Assembly (NCBI GenBank): GCA_014904985.1 | Contig: MU128940.1 | Span: 124,001 to 188,000 of the forward strand | Direction of reading: 5' to 3' | DNA from: Hydnum rufescens UP504 | Lineage: Eukaryota; Basidiomycota; Agaricomycetes; Cantharellales; Hydnaceae | DNA: 64,000 nt | Part shown: positions 24,309 to 37,545 of the stretch, one piece after another | Numbering within the stretch: position 1 is the stretch's first letter | Layout: the number at the start of each line of letters is the position of its first letter | Notes under the pieces: model-generated | What the model saw: the letters and a program-made list of their open reading frames with translations, nothing else | Database searches by the model: none | Told to the model about the DNA's origin: nothing | Made by a program: the position numbers and the translations under genes

Positions 24309-24376
24309 GGCCCCTGCACAAGGATGACACGCTTTGACCGAGTGGATGATCTTCGGATCACAATATTTATTTTGCC
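24252..24376 (+). ncRNA. U6 spliceosomal snRNA
   Basis: Catalytic-core RNA of the spliceosome. The 5' stem-loop is tgtccccttcggggtgaca-like at 24252-24271. The invariant ACAGAGA box lies at 24292-24298, the AGC triad at 24304-24306, and the internal stem-loop around gcatggcccctgcacaagg follows with GATGACACGC. From AATTGGAACG to ACACGC (about 24280-24332) the match to U6 is essentially complete. The 3' end carries a small hairpin, tgatc-ttcg-gatca (24347-24360), and then a short T run (ttatttt, to about 24376) that may terminate pol III. The exact 3' end is uncertain. No intron is seen. Confidence 0.93.
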
Positions 24377-24998
24377 CGAACTGCCTCTACACAGTGGGAA
24401 CCATCCCAGAACCTCGAAAGGAAAGAGGCGGCAATCGGTCACCCAAGGACTAATGGTGTTTCCTGGTCACACAAGTATAATACGGCATTATGGGGCTCGG
24501 ACCGTGCAGCAAAGGAGACGAATTCGACCTACGACAGGCAGAATCCTTTGACCCAGATATTACTGTAACTATGCTTGAAAATGTAGTTGAACCAGACCTC
24601 GCCGCCCATTCTCTCGGGTGAGCAATAGCCATTATCGTGATGTGCGTCGCGCTTCCCGTGAGCTCCTCCATATTGGTATTGATAAGTTTCACGCATCTCA
24701 GCTCCAAGATGAGAATCATTCATAATGTTTTGGCACTTTGATATCTATCTCATCCTTTATGTAGAATGTTATGGCTACAGAATGTCATCGATGTGGCTCA
24801 TGACGCTCCTTCCCCTGGCACACGTGCTCTTCACTTTGTTCATGGGCGTTGTCTCTGGCCGGCACGATATGCCTATATCCGGTCTTGAGGAGCCCACTAG
24901 TGTACGCCCTTCGGCGTGGCCATTAGCCAAATTTGCCACTGTGTCATTGGGTGGGAAGTCAGAAGGATGTATTGATGAAGAACCAACGAGCAGCGATT
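24377..24998. other. Downstream of U6, no supported gene
   Basis: A 65-codon minus-strand ORF (24723-24529) and a 115-codon plus-strand ORF with a hydrophobic start (24725-25072) occur. Neither has a rec­ognisable domain, and the second runs into repeat R2. I do not call them genes. Confidence 0.4.
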
Positions 24999-25300
24999 AT
25001 CAGATCCTTGGGGGAATAGAAAGACTCTGGCCATTAATCAATGAATACGGGTTGATCGCTGCTATGACCTAGAATCTGAGCTCGCAGTATGCCTAAGAGG
25101 AGCGAAAGCCATAATAGAGGATTGCTTACGACAGCATTTGGAACTCGCGTAATTTCTTCTTCGGACACGACCAAGGAAGTTTATTTGAGCTCAGCCATGG
25201 CTTTTCGCCGTCAAGAGGGCTCTATCTGGACTTTCACATATGGATTTAGATCCAGGATACCATTGGGCGCTCCCTTGAAAGATATATTGCATCGTCACTG
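24999..25300. repeat. Dispersed repeat R2, copy A
   Basis: Matches 29049-29400 in direct orientation. Shared runs include 'agaaagactctg.ccattaatcaatgaat' and 'actcgcgtaatttcttcttc' (25145 and 29203). Copy B carries about 60 bp more in the middle. Non-coding in both places. Confidence 0.8.
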
Positions 25301-25904
25301 GGTGCAATGGTTGAGGTGGGCCAAATCACTGTCTAGCATCGGGTGCGCCCCTCTCTCCTTCCTGATCGCTTCCAGATCATGCTTAGAGGAGGCTAGAATA
25401 TTTCGATCCTTGCACGAAGACAGGGGGATCCATACGCGTCACGAATTCGAGAGACAGATGGTTGGTCCCGCCCCAACAAATCATTGTTATTACATGCCGG
25501 CCGAGAGGCACGCAGTGCGTCTACGCCAAACCACTGATATTCAATAGGAAATCTGAAAGTGCACGGTAAAGAGCAAGGAATGAGAATGACACTTTGCGCA
25601 AATTTAGCGAGGGTCACCATTAGTCAAGAGATAGGCCTTCTTCAAGAATACGTCATGATTATACATCACGGTGGGAGGCAAATTCTTTGAGGGGTGAAAT
25701 AAAACAAGCACTCACACTAGCCACTCCATACCAACGACGTGCTGTCACCCGTCAAGTTCGCAGGGTCTACAGCAAAGAACGTCATATCTCGGGAATCACG
25801 AAGGTCTTCCCACGAATTGCGAGAGCAGAGCCATCGTAGTTCAGGGTATCATGTCTGTCGGCCTTGACCCCCCGGGATGTCAATCCCTTTATTTCCTATA
25901 CTGT
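25301..25904. other. Region without a recognised gene
   Basis: Short ORFs only; likely decayed sequence between repeats R2 and R1. Confidence 0.4.
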
Positions 25905-26790
25905 ACTTTGTGGTGACGCCACCTGAAACTATGGGCACTGTTGGCTCATATCGAACTTCAGATGCAGCGTTCCTTCTTGGGTGTCTTGATCAATATTACA
26001 GTAATAATGGCGACGGCGTTTGTGGAGGCCAGAACGCGGCCCCTCCGGCAAGTTCCGTCAACGACCTGTCCACGGTGGCGAGCTGAAATTAGGGGATTGT
26101 GCCTATCGCAAACGCGTCTTTGGCTGGTGCTGACCCGATAAGGATGTTACTGGTCTTCCGCCAATGGGGCACCCTTGAGGCGGAGCGATAAAGTCACCCG
26201 TCTCCGTGATGGTGCAAAGTCTTTACCAGAACAACCAGTGTCCTTCGGGATCTCTGTAAGCTGGTGATGGTTGCCTCAGGACTCTCGTTTGCGAATACTC
26301 TATGATTCTGCATCTCTTCACATGCGCGTCGCCACACTAACGGTGGCCAAGGCTTCGTACCGACTATGTCTAATTGGGAGGTAATGCTCGTTACCGATAG
26401 CGGCGACCGGCCCCCCCGTATGGGACCATTAGGTAACTCAGTCAGGAAGAGCCAGAGATTTATTTGCCATCTGTGTGTTGATCTTAGCCCTTGGGGTGTG
26501 CCTAGAGTGTAAAACGTCCTCCTGGAAGAAAGCTATCCAACGGGCTTGAACTGATGGTGGCCAGAGGCAGCGACGTGTCGTACAATATTATGCAAGTAAA
26601 CCCGCACTTCATCTTTCACATGAATTCTTACTCGGCGCTTGCTACCCCTATGTAATGGATCAATCGACTCGCATCCAGAAAAACGAGACGGGAAGCTTGG
26701 TCGTGAAATTTCTGCCTCGACCCCAAGTCCCGGGGGTGTGTTTCTTGTATCGGCTAGTTGATGAAGCCACGCGGCTTCGGGCTTTTTATT
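25905..26790 (-). pseudogene. Dispersed repeat R1, copy B: truncated relic of the stomatin-gene 5' region
   Basis: Aligns with 14822-15945 (see copy A) in the same orientation. It keeps the last few codons of stomatin exon 1 ('ctcatatcgaacttcaga', 25948) and the whole upstream region, but lacks about 190 bp that in copy A hold most of exon 1, including the start codon. The rest of the gene is missing. It therefore looks like a partial segmental copy with a later deletion, not a retrocopy. Confidence 0.8.
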
Positions 26791-27165
26791 ATGACTAACG
26801 AGCTAGACTCAAAGGACAACCACCGCTCGACTACGAAAGAGTGTGGGACTTGAAATACATCTAGGATACTGTATGCGTGTTCTCCATCGTCCGTTTCATT
26901 TTTGGTGGTAGACATCAATTGATGGTGATTACAGTATTGACATGAGTGGGACGACGCCACTAAGAACATGGTGGGATGTCAGGGAAGTGTCAGGGAATGA
27001 TGGCGATCGACCCAGATCTGCTAAAAAAAAAAGGTAATGTCCGAATCCCTCAACGACCACACGAGGCACAAAGGAAGGTTGATAAACCCGTCCACCTCGC
27101 CTTGTTCACACATCCCCCTCTTCTCCCCACTTCATTCTCTCACTTTCGCCCCGAACTAGACCATT
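26791..27165. other. Region without a recognised gene
   Basis: Intergenic sequence with an A run at 27025-27034. Nothing supported. Confidence 0.4.
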
Positions 27166-27871
27166 ATGGACCTTCCCCGTACGAATGATTTTCCAAGTTC
27201 TTCGTCGTCTTCGCAGTCTTTCTCTTCGCTGCCTCCGTTGTGCCCGTCTGGCAACATATTCCCGTGCGACTCGTATTATCCGGCACTTGAAGGGAACGAA
27301 GCAATGATGGTCAACCACTTCGATCCCATGAGTAATATGAACTACTCACTCCTACATTGGGTATGCGTATGGGCCTGAACCCCAATGGTCCCAGCCGCCG
27401 CCAACGACCCCGACCCCACCGGTGCCATCATGGCTGGATGCCTTCATGGCCCAAGAACTGGCAACATCCCTTGCTAGCCACCCTGGGCCAACGACAAACC
27501 AGGCCATGCATTCCTACGCTGGGTATGGGCTCGAAAAGCGGCAGTCCCAGGCCCCGTCGACGTCGTCAGCTGGGATTGGGTATGAGCCTGAGCCCCAATG
27601 GTCCCAGCCGCCGCCAACGCGCTCTCCTCCACTGGCGCCGTCAGGGCTTGATGCCTTCGTGGCGCAAGAACTGGAAACCTACCTTGCTAATCACCCTGAT
27701 CCGACGGCGGATCAGACCATGCATTCCTACTCTGGGTATGGGCTCGAAAACCAACAGTCCCAGGCCCCGTTGACGTCGTCGGCTCGGGTGACACCATGGC
27801 CCGACCCCGTGGTGGCCGACGCGCCCGATGGGAGCACCAGTACCCTGGTTCCCAACAACCGGAGATGGTGA
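27166..27871 (+). CDS. Low-complexity protein with 71-residue repeats, frame broken once
   Basis: The first part, 27166-27355, is Ser-rich (MDLPRTNDFPSSSSSSQSF..). From about 27360 the frame shifts by one, and an open frame continues to 27871 with Pro/Gln/Ser-rich repeats. Repeated elements are PEPQWSQPPP, (L/F)DAFxAQELxT, SHPGPT/NHPDPT and MHSYxGYGLE. Without an obvious intron at the shift, this may be one gene with a one-base indel, or an intron I cannot place. A GT donor follows at 27868 (ggtgag), so further exons could continue to about 28240 (PEDDFVEQVTDF-like reading near 28210-28250). Function unknown; disordered regulator is a guess. Confidence 0.42.
27369..27770. repeat. 213-bp tandem coding repeat, about two units
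   Basis: 'tatgggcctgaaccccaatggtcc' at 27369 recurs at 27581, and 'catgcattcctac' at 27505 recurs at 27718. Spacing is 212 and 213 bp. The one-base difference between the two spacings sits where the reading frame breaks. Confidence 0.8.
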
Positions 27872-29048
27872 GTGGCAATCAATTAGCAAAAGGCTGTCAG
27901 ACAGTTGATCGAGTGTTCACCGTGGTGAAGCCCCACCTCCCATATCATCCTCCAGCACCCATGTTGGAGTCCCACTCCGCCCCGGTCGTGGCAAAAGGCT
28001 TGGTAAGCCTCACGTTCTTGACAGTCGATACTATTGAAACTGATAGTGGTGATGCAGCCCGTTGTTCCAGGCATGTGGTGGGGCCAGTCGCCCCCTTTCA
28101 TGGGGGATAATTCTGTGGCTGCCGACCCAGTAAGCCGCTATGCCATAATCCCATGGACACGTATTGATAGAATGCCACGCAGCTCACTACAATCCCTCGC
28201 ACCAATGAGGGACCCGAGGACGACTTTGTGGAGCAGGTGACGGATTTCGTAAGTACTAGCCAAAGCAATGTAATGTGCCAGTGAAAAGGAAGTCGAGCTC
28301 AACTAGATCCTTACGACTTCTAGACCGCTCCGACTCTCGCATCTGCGAGAGGACAAAACACTTAGAGGCGACCACCTCCCACCCCGCCTTCGCGGGAAGG
28401 AGGACATCGGCACCTCTTTACGCATCCCCCCCCGCCGAGTACAAGACACGGAACGGCAGGCAGCCGAGGCAAATTGTCAGCAAGGACAATCATACTAGCA
28501 CTGGCAATTGCAAGAGCCCTCGAACGCGAAATGGAGCCTGTGAAACCGGGGGCCTCGAATGTGGCCCGTGCTATCTTCGCCGAAAGCGCGAGCTGATGGA
28601 CCCAACAAAGTCCGTCGAGCATGAAACATTATACATGCTGAGGTACTTCAGTCCATCAGCATGCCAACTGCGATTAGTAGCACGGGACATGAGGCGCCGC
28701 TTTGCAGACTTGGTGGAAACACATCTACTCTGGCGATCCGTCTTGCCGTTCGATCCCTCCCAACGGCCGACTCGACCTGGGCATTGGGAAAGGAACAAAC
28801 GGGTGCGGCAAAGTGTAGATCCCCAGGGTATCGTCTTCACCCGGAAGGATGAGTGACGAGATCTGTCTCCCCATGTTTCCGACCCCATCCGCTAGTCTCG
28901 ATTCCGTGTTGTTCATCGTCCGTGCTGTCCATCGATATGAAGAGTATCCGTTGTACGATGTATTTGTCCTAGATATTTGTGTATGAACGTGGTCCCTGCA
29001 AGCTCGATCGTCTGATCGTGATCTAAGTCGTCCAAACAAGCAGTGATC
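27872..29048. other. Uncertain region with one 193-codon ORF
   Basis: A plus-strand ORF at 28275-28856 is Arg/Ser-rich with CETGGLECGPCYLRRKREL. Plus-strand frames around it also show Ala-rich helical stretches, so several frames look partly protein-like and none is decisive. It may be the decayed 3' part of the repeat-protein gene. Confidence 0.3.
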
Positions 29049-29400
29049 ATCCGATCCTTTGGGAAATAGAAAGACTCTGACCATTAATCAATGAATAGGC
29101 ACTGATCGCTGCCACAACTTGGGGTGGGAGCTCACAGTGCGGCTCGCTCGTTATGAGGAGCAAAAGCCATGGTGGAAGATTATTGCTTACGATAACATTG
29201 AGACTCGCGTAATTTCTTCTTCCGCCACGAGTCTCTCGAACCCAATAGTACGAGCTTCAGGGGTCCAGGGACTTCGAATTGTTCACTTGAGTTTAGCTAG
29301 CTTTTCACCGACGAGAGGGCTCAATCTGCACCACTTTCACATATAGATATAGATTCACGATGCCATTAGACGCTTCCTTGAAAGAAATATTGCGTTTTCG
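29049..29400. repeat. Dispersed repeat R2, copy B
   Basis: Partner of 24999-25300, direct orientation, with about 60 bp extra (about 29230-29290). Confidence 0.8.
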
Positions 29401-29698
29401 CGAGGCGCAACGGTCCCTAGAGGCAGACTACAAACTCTTGTCTACCATCGAATGGGCTTTTTTAATTTTTTTTGTTGGACGAGACTATACTCTTTCGACA
29501 GTTTCACAATTTCCATTATCAATACAGTACTATCCTCAAGTCCAGTCGAGGTTTCGAATAACAGTTCTTGACACCCTTTGGGGATTCTGACATGGTCGTC
29601 GTGATTGAAAGTTGACCAGTGCGTGAAGTATATTAACCATTATTTGTGGACATTACACGGACGATATGAGTTGGTATCTTTGACATAGGCGTGTGGGA
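29401..29698. other. 3' flank of XPB
   Basis: No gene seen between repeat R2 and the XPB stop codon. Confidence 0.5.
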
Positions 29699-32560
<2,862 letters not shown>

Positions 32561-32999
32561 TGACGTCGAAGTTGAGGCTGTAAGAAAAATGAAACTGACT
32601 TCTATGTACACTTGTACACTTGAGACAGCTAGTGATACCTTGTGGTGCGGCTCGCTTTGGTGCCATTGACCACGTAACACAGACAGTGTGCGCCTGGTAC
32701 GAGATGTGCAACGAAGTGATCTCTATACTGCGGCCCCAGCGCGCAAAACCACAAGATGAGAACCCGGCAGAGCCCGAAGATAATCTTATCCAACCAAAGT
32801 ACAGTGATTTTGTCGCTAGTGTTGTCGCGGCATCCATAGTAATATCGGTCTCCCTTATCCCACAGCCTTTTAAGAGACGCAGACGCCTCGAGCTCCGATT
32901 CGAAGATCCCTGTAAAAGAGACCATTTGCCGGCCGTACGCAAATTAGCTTAGACCTCTCAGTGCTTTTCTGGCCTTGACCCGTATGATTTGAGTGTGCA
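32561..32999. other. Divergent promoter region XPB / kinase
   Basis: 440 bp between the two start codons. Both strands carry open frames of about 100 codons here (plus 32620-32952, minus 32925-32629). Neither begins with ATG and has a family signature that I can name, so I leave them uncalled. Confidence 0.45.
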
Positions 33000-34937
33000 A
33001 TGCGTCCTAGTGCGCCAAGCAATAGAGCCCATAATCGTGGGGCTTTTCCTCCACGTCCAGTTCCAGCCTCTCGTGCTCCCCACGCGAGTACTGCAAAAGT
33101 CGACTCCTCGGAGCTTCGGAACCCCAGTGCTATATACACACAGGCCGAAATTCTTGCACGACAACATACACCTCCAGTCGCTGTCTCTACATCGTCGATC
33201 CAAGGGCGTCGATTCTCCACTTCTACCTCCACCTCGTCAGCTGCTTCTCTGAGTGCTGCTAGCCAGACCCTAGCTCGGATATCTGATCTTGCGCCTCACG
33301 CGAGCGGCTCATCATCAACTCTATTCCGCACCGTACTCAAAACACCCGCTCTTACCCAAATGTATATGCATGGTTCATTCTCATCCAATGCCCCAGACGT
33401 CTTGCGACAATTTACTGCCGAACTGAGGTTCTTCCAGACAGTTCGGCGGCATAAGAATATCGTCACGTTCGTTGGGAGCCTTGAAGGCGTTGGTATGCTG
33501 CTTGAATACTTGGAAGGCGAGACGCTCTGGAGCTACCTTGGGAGGGGCATACGATCCAGTGTCAGAGCGGATTGGTGGAACCAAATATTGGCAGGTGTTT
33601 GCCACATTCATTCTTTCGGTGGGCATGAGGGCAACCGTTTTGATCTTGGTGCTGACGAGTTGATATCACTACTACTCATAGGACTTGCACACAATGACCT
33701 ATGTACGCTTAATATCATTATCACGAAATCCGGTTCACCCAGTTCATCCAAATCTGCCATTCCTCGGCCAACAAGATATGTTGTCAAACTCATCGATTTT
33801 GGTCGATCGTCTGCCGAACCACGTCCAGCCCCGATACAGTCTGCGCTCGCTGCCCTGCGTAATAACTCAAGGACTGCCATGTCATCCATTCCTTCTCAAG
33901 AAGGCCGAGCCCGCGAGATGCGCGAGCATGAGCAAGATCTCATATACCCTGGCACTCGCCCTTTCGCGTCGCCAGAGATCATGAGAGCGTGGAAGTGTAG
34001 TAATGCTGGCGCTAACTCCCCCGTCGACGGTGACACAGAAGACGGGTCCGAGGCAGAAAGCGATGGAGAAGTTCCCGTGGGACAGGATGCAGAAATGCGT
34101 AGACCAGCGCAGGTTCTCCCTCTCCCTCTTTCCACACCTGCATACGGTCGTGAGATCAAAGACCCTTACAGTGCTGGTCCATCCGGGATGAGACGACATC
34201 CTCAGCTTCCGATCTTATCTTTTACGGATAATCCTCCCACCCGTCCTTCCACGTCTTCCGACACTCCCATACGTTCCTCGGTCGCGAGAGGCTCCCCCGG
34301 GCCTCCCACATATGCACACATGATGGACCGGGGCTCGTTCTCTCATTCACATGCACGTGCATACCCTTCACCCACCTCATCACCTTCTGGTTCACAACCA
34401 TCTTCGCCATCTTCGCACCACCAATATGTGCCGCTGAATTTCCCGCACGATGATGCTGACTCGTCGTTTATTTCCCCTCCTATATCCGACTCTCCAGTCA
34501 CCTATTCAAATTCCCTGTCTCAGGCGCGCACAGAGAAGCGAGGCAGATCCCGCCCATTGCGAAGGACCCAACTAGCGCAGAAAATCGAAACATTGTATTC
34601 TATGGACCCATATCCACTCAGTCCGATGCTCGGCGACACATATTCCCTGGGTGTACTAGCGCTCTGCATTGACTTTGATGAGTTGGTTGACGTGGAGCCG
34701 AGTGTTCAAATGTGTGAAGAGTGGGATTGGAGGGTGTTGGCGATGGAGAGGGGCGGGTTAAAAATATTTGTTGGGGGATTGTCCAAAGGGAGGCCGGTCG
34801 AGCGTTATCTTCGGAGCGTGCAGACAAGGGAGAGATGTAAGCCCTCGGATGCCATAGACACGGAACAGATGAGGCAATCTGAGAGGGAAGAGGATATCGC
34901 AGCTAGGACCAGAGCTGCGGGGGGAGTGTCATACTAG
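33000..34937 (+). CDS. Divergent protein kinase with long disordered insert
   Basis: Two exons, 33000-33618 and 33682-34937, about 624 residues. Kinase landmarks: beta-3 Lys in FRTVLKTP (about residue 122), alpha-C Glu in FTAELRFF, hinge LLEYLEGETLW, catalytic loop AHNDLCTLNI (HND instead of HRD, Asp kept), DFG in KLIDFGRSS, and GTRPFASPE for the APE motif. There is no clear glycine-rich loop before the Lys. A Ser/Pro-rich insert of about 190 residues separates the APE region from the C-lobe (YSLGVLALCIDF). The 63-nt intron has no stop, so only splicing that brings LAHNDL next to CHIHSFG makes family sense. Substrate unknown. It lies 189 bp upstream of the tetraspanin, same strand. Confidence 0.85.
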   Translation: MRPSAPSNRAHNRGAFPPRPVPASRAPHASTAKVDSSELRNPSAIYTQAEILARQHTPPVAVSTSSIQGRRFSTSTSTSSAASLSAASQTLARISDLAPHASGSSSTLFRTVLKTPALTQMYMHGSFSSNAPDVLRQFTAELRFFQTVRRHKNIVTFVGSLEGVGMLLEYLEGETLWSYLGRGIRSSVRADWWNQILAGVCHIHSFGGHEGNRFDLGADELISLLLIGLAHNDLCTLNIIITKSGSPSSSKSAIPRPTRYVVKLIDFGRSSAEPRPAPIQSALAALRNNSRTAMSSIPSQEGRAREMREHEQDLIYPGTRPFASPEIMRAWKCSNAGANSPVDGDTEDGSEAESDGEVPVGQDAEMRRPAQVLPLPLSTPAYGREIKDPYSAGPSGMRRHPQLPILSFTDNPPTRPSTSSDTPIRSSVARGSPGPPTYAHMMDRGSFSHSHARAYPSPTSSPSGSQPSSPSSHHQYVPLNFPHDDADSSFISPPISDSPVTYSNSLSQARTEKRGRSRPLRRTQLAQKIETLYSMDPYPLSPMLGDTYSLGVLALCIDFDELVDVEPSVQMCEEWDWRVLAMERGGLKIFVGGLSKGRPVERYLRSVQTRERCKPSDAIDTEQMRQSEREEDIAARTRAAGGVSY

Positions 34938-35126
34938 CCGATGCTGTGGGTGCGGGCCCTGCTGTGTACTGAGCTTCATGTATCAATGATTCTGTGGCCC
35001 GGAACCAAAGATCAGGGCACTTATGGCAACTGCCCTGCGCGTCGATCCATCTCTGCCATTGTTTTGTCCTTTTTACGTCTCGAGACTGTGCATTGATTGT
35101 GACCACCCTCTTTATTGGCTCCACAC

Positions 35127-37410
35127 ATGTCTGCATCATTCACAAGCGCGCTACCCCGTCAAGTGCCATCATCTCAAAGAGGTGGACATCAATTTAGGCA
35201 GCGCTCCCACAACCTCACCCCAAGCGTGTCTGCGTCATTGGAGCCTTCTTCAACATCTGTTTATTCGCAATTGCAGACTAACAGCATAGACGCCACTGGA
35301 TTAGAGACCATAACACTGGTCAAACGTTCCATGTCCAGGCAAACCTCTTCATATTTCTCCAGTGAAATGGATCTGGCGCAACCTCTTGGACCTTCCCCCC
35401 CTGCTTTCCCCTCTTCGTATCTCCAAGAATCGAATCCGTTTTCTCTTCAAACCGCGCCCGACGCTTCTGAATCAGTGGACAGTAGTAAAACATCAGACAA
35501 TTCCCTCCAAGATCGTTTTTCGCCCTCGAACCCCACCCCATCGCTACCCTCCGAATCAATCGGTGCCAAAATCCAATGCTTTCTGCTTCCTTTCTTTAAG
35601 AGGAAAGAGTCAAATCCCACCCAAGTTCCAAGTGATGCCGGTGTCCAGCCTGGAATGACCAATGTCATGATCGACGGGTATTCTCGCTCTAACTCGATTA
35701 ACTGCAGCCGTCCGCCCCCAATGAAATCGTCTGCATCGATGTCATCAATCTGTCTTGTTGAACCTCTACTTGGGCACGGAGCCGCAACTATGTCCTGCGC
35801 AAGTTTTATGACGGATGCTCCTCATCCCAGCCATTCTGACATGGTTTTCCTTACTACTCCCAATCTTCATTCACTCGTCGGTTTTGCCACTGCCGGTGCT
35901 ACTACTGCGATCCTTGCATCCCCTCGCATGCTGAGCTCTATCGGACGAACTACTATAAACTTTACTCGGAAGTTCCCTACCCCTTGGAAAACTTCGGCGG
36001 CTTCGGATGGACTGGGCTTCGTGCCTCTCGTGGATGGCGGAGACGATTTTTTTGGGATTGAAGATGGAAAATCCCTGTACCTCAGCTCCCGAAGCAGACG
36101 GAATCAAGAGGGGCTCGGCCTCGATGGAGATTCTCTTGGAATTGGCCGATGGACGTCGTATAAATGGGTGCTGTCATTTTCTGTCCTCTCCGTGAGTGCA
36201 ATCTCAATCTCGGAACGTACTGCTGGGAAGATTCAATTGCGCGGTGCCCTTGTCTCTAATAGATCTTTGGTATGGGCCTTGGTGGCATGCTCGTGAGTTT
36301 GGGATTCTGGCTTCGCAGTGGGCTTTTACCGTCAAAAATATTTCGACATATATCGACCGTTCTTGTTCTTTTTAGCCTGGTCTCATGCTGATGTGATTCG
36401 GGTGATCGACTGGGATATTCTCTTATGTAAGAATCTGCACACTCTGAGGCTCCCCTGAGATTCGAATCCATCCCACCCAGATACTACCGTAGCATCTGGA
36501 TGCCTTCTTCTTACCTCTCTAGTCGGTCTCCCTGGTACTCTTCTCAATTCACGACCTCTCCTGGCGTTTTACAATATCCTGCTCTGGCCTTCTCTCATAA
36601 GTACTACGACGATTGGTTATGCATCTTATAAGCGGCGAACCTATAACCTCGATGGGAAGACAAATGAAGGGTGGAGTCGGAATTGGGATGATCTTGGACG
36701 GCTCGTCGTTCAGAACTCGGTGAGTGTCTTGAACCTTGTATTACTTTGTATTCTTTTCTAGTTTTGTATCTGCAACCCCCTCTTTCCTTCTGAACACGGA
36801 AATGAAGGCTCAAGACGTTGGGTTTCTTAGCTTCATTGTTGTGGCCTGTATAATCCACTTCACCAAGCGACATTCTCCCCACGCTGTTATCCTCGCTCTC
36901 CGCTCCCCGGGTGCAAGTTCAAGCTGCTTCGGTTCCAATCACAGACTCTCGACTCATTCACGCGGGTAGCCTTCACGTCCAGTGGGATTGTACTGCTCAG
37001 TATCGTTGTGGCTATCTTGTGCTCGAATCATGTTACAAGGTTAGTGTATTTTGCGCCATTTCTCATTTCTGGATGTGTGCGGGACAGGGGGCGATTTTTT
37101 TGTATTGCATTGGTAGGCTGTTCGGAAAGGGTTTGATGCCACGTCAATATCGTCTTCGGTACGTTCGATAATTCACAATTTTTGTGTTCATTCCATCCAA
37201 CCGACACTTCAATTCTTCCTCCCCCTCGCGTGGAATAGCCTAGCGGATGTACAAGCCAGTGCAAGACTAATAGGAGTCACTGCTGACTATCCAAGTATAA
37301 ACATTGGGGAGGACACAGTGAGGGGAAGGTGGGGGTTGAATCGGCCTACGCGGATGCACAAGAGGAAGGATAGTCAGCAGAAAAATCTCTTGCGTGGAGT
37401 AGTGGAGTGA
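35127..37410 (+). CDS. Tsp2-type fungal tetraspanin with long N-terminal tail
   Basis: Plasma-membrane organiser of the basidiomycete Tsp2 group. Seven exons: 35127-36191, 36263-36317, 36376-36426, 36481-36719, 36831-37039, 37117-37158, 37239-37410; 610 residues. The first 350 residues are Ser/Pro-rich and cytosolic. Then come TM1 (WVLSFSVLSIFGMGLGGML..), WLRTWSHADVIRVIDWD, TM2 and TM3 (TTVASGCLLLTSLVG, LLAFYNILLWPSLIS), the large loop with CCG (LHCCGLYNPLHQATFS, CYPRSPLPGCK) and TM4 (SSGIVLLSIVVAILCSNHV). The C-terminal tail is basic and ends at 37410. Splicing at each junction was set by these family landmarks. Confidence 0.9.
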
Positions 37411-37545
37411 AAGAGGATGTTTTTGTAGTACATCGGATTTGTCTAATTACGGTGGTCTGTTCGGGGTCCCACGGCCAGGAGACTGCCGGCAACTACAAGC
37501 GGTCATCCAGTCTACGGGACTATCTATCCGCTCAGTGCTTCCAAT

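Noticed and set aside
24529..24723. 65-codon minus-strand ORF downstream of U6
   Set aside because: Composition (His, Tyr, Asn rich) is odd, no family signature, no intron or neighbour support.
24725..25072. Plus-strand ORF with hydrophobic N-terminus, possible small membrane protein
   Set aside because: Its 3' end lies in repeat R2, which is non-coding at the other copy.
32620..32952. Overlapping 100-codon ORFs on both strands between XPB and the kinase
   Set aside because: Neither strand is clearly coding; could be an upstream exon of either gene but nothing fixes it.
36427..36480. tRNA-like 'gattcgaatcc' T-arm motif
   Set aside because: It lies inside a tetraspanin intron and no cloverleaf surrounds it.
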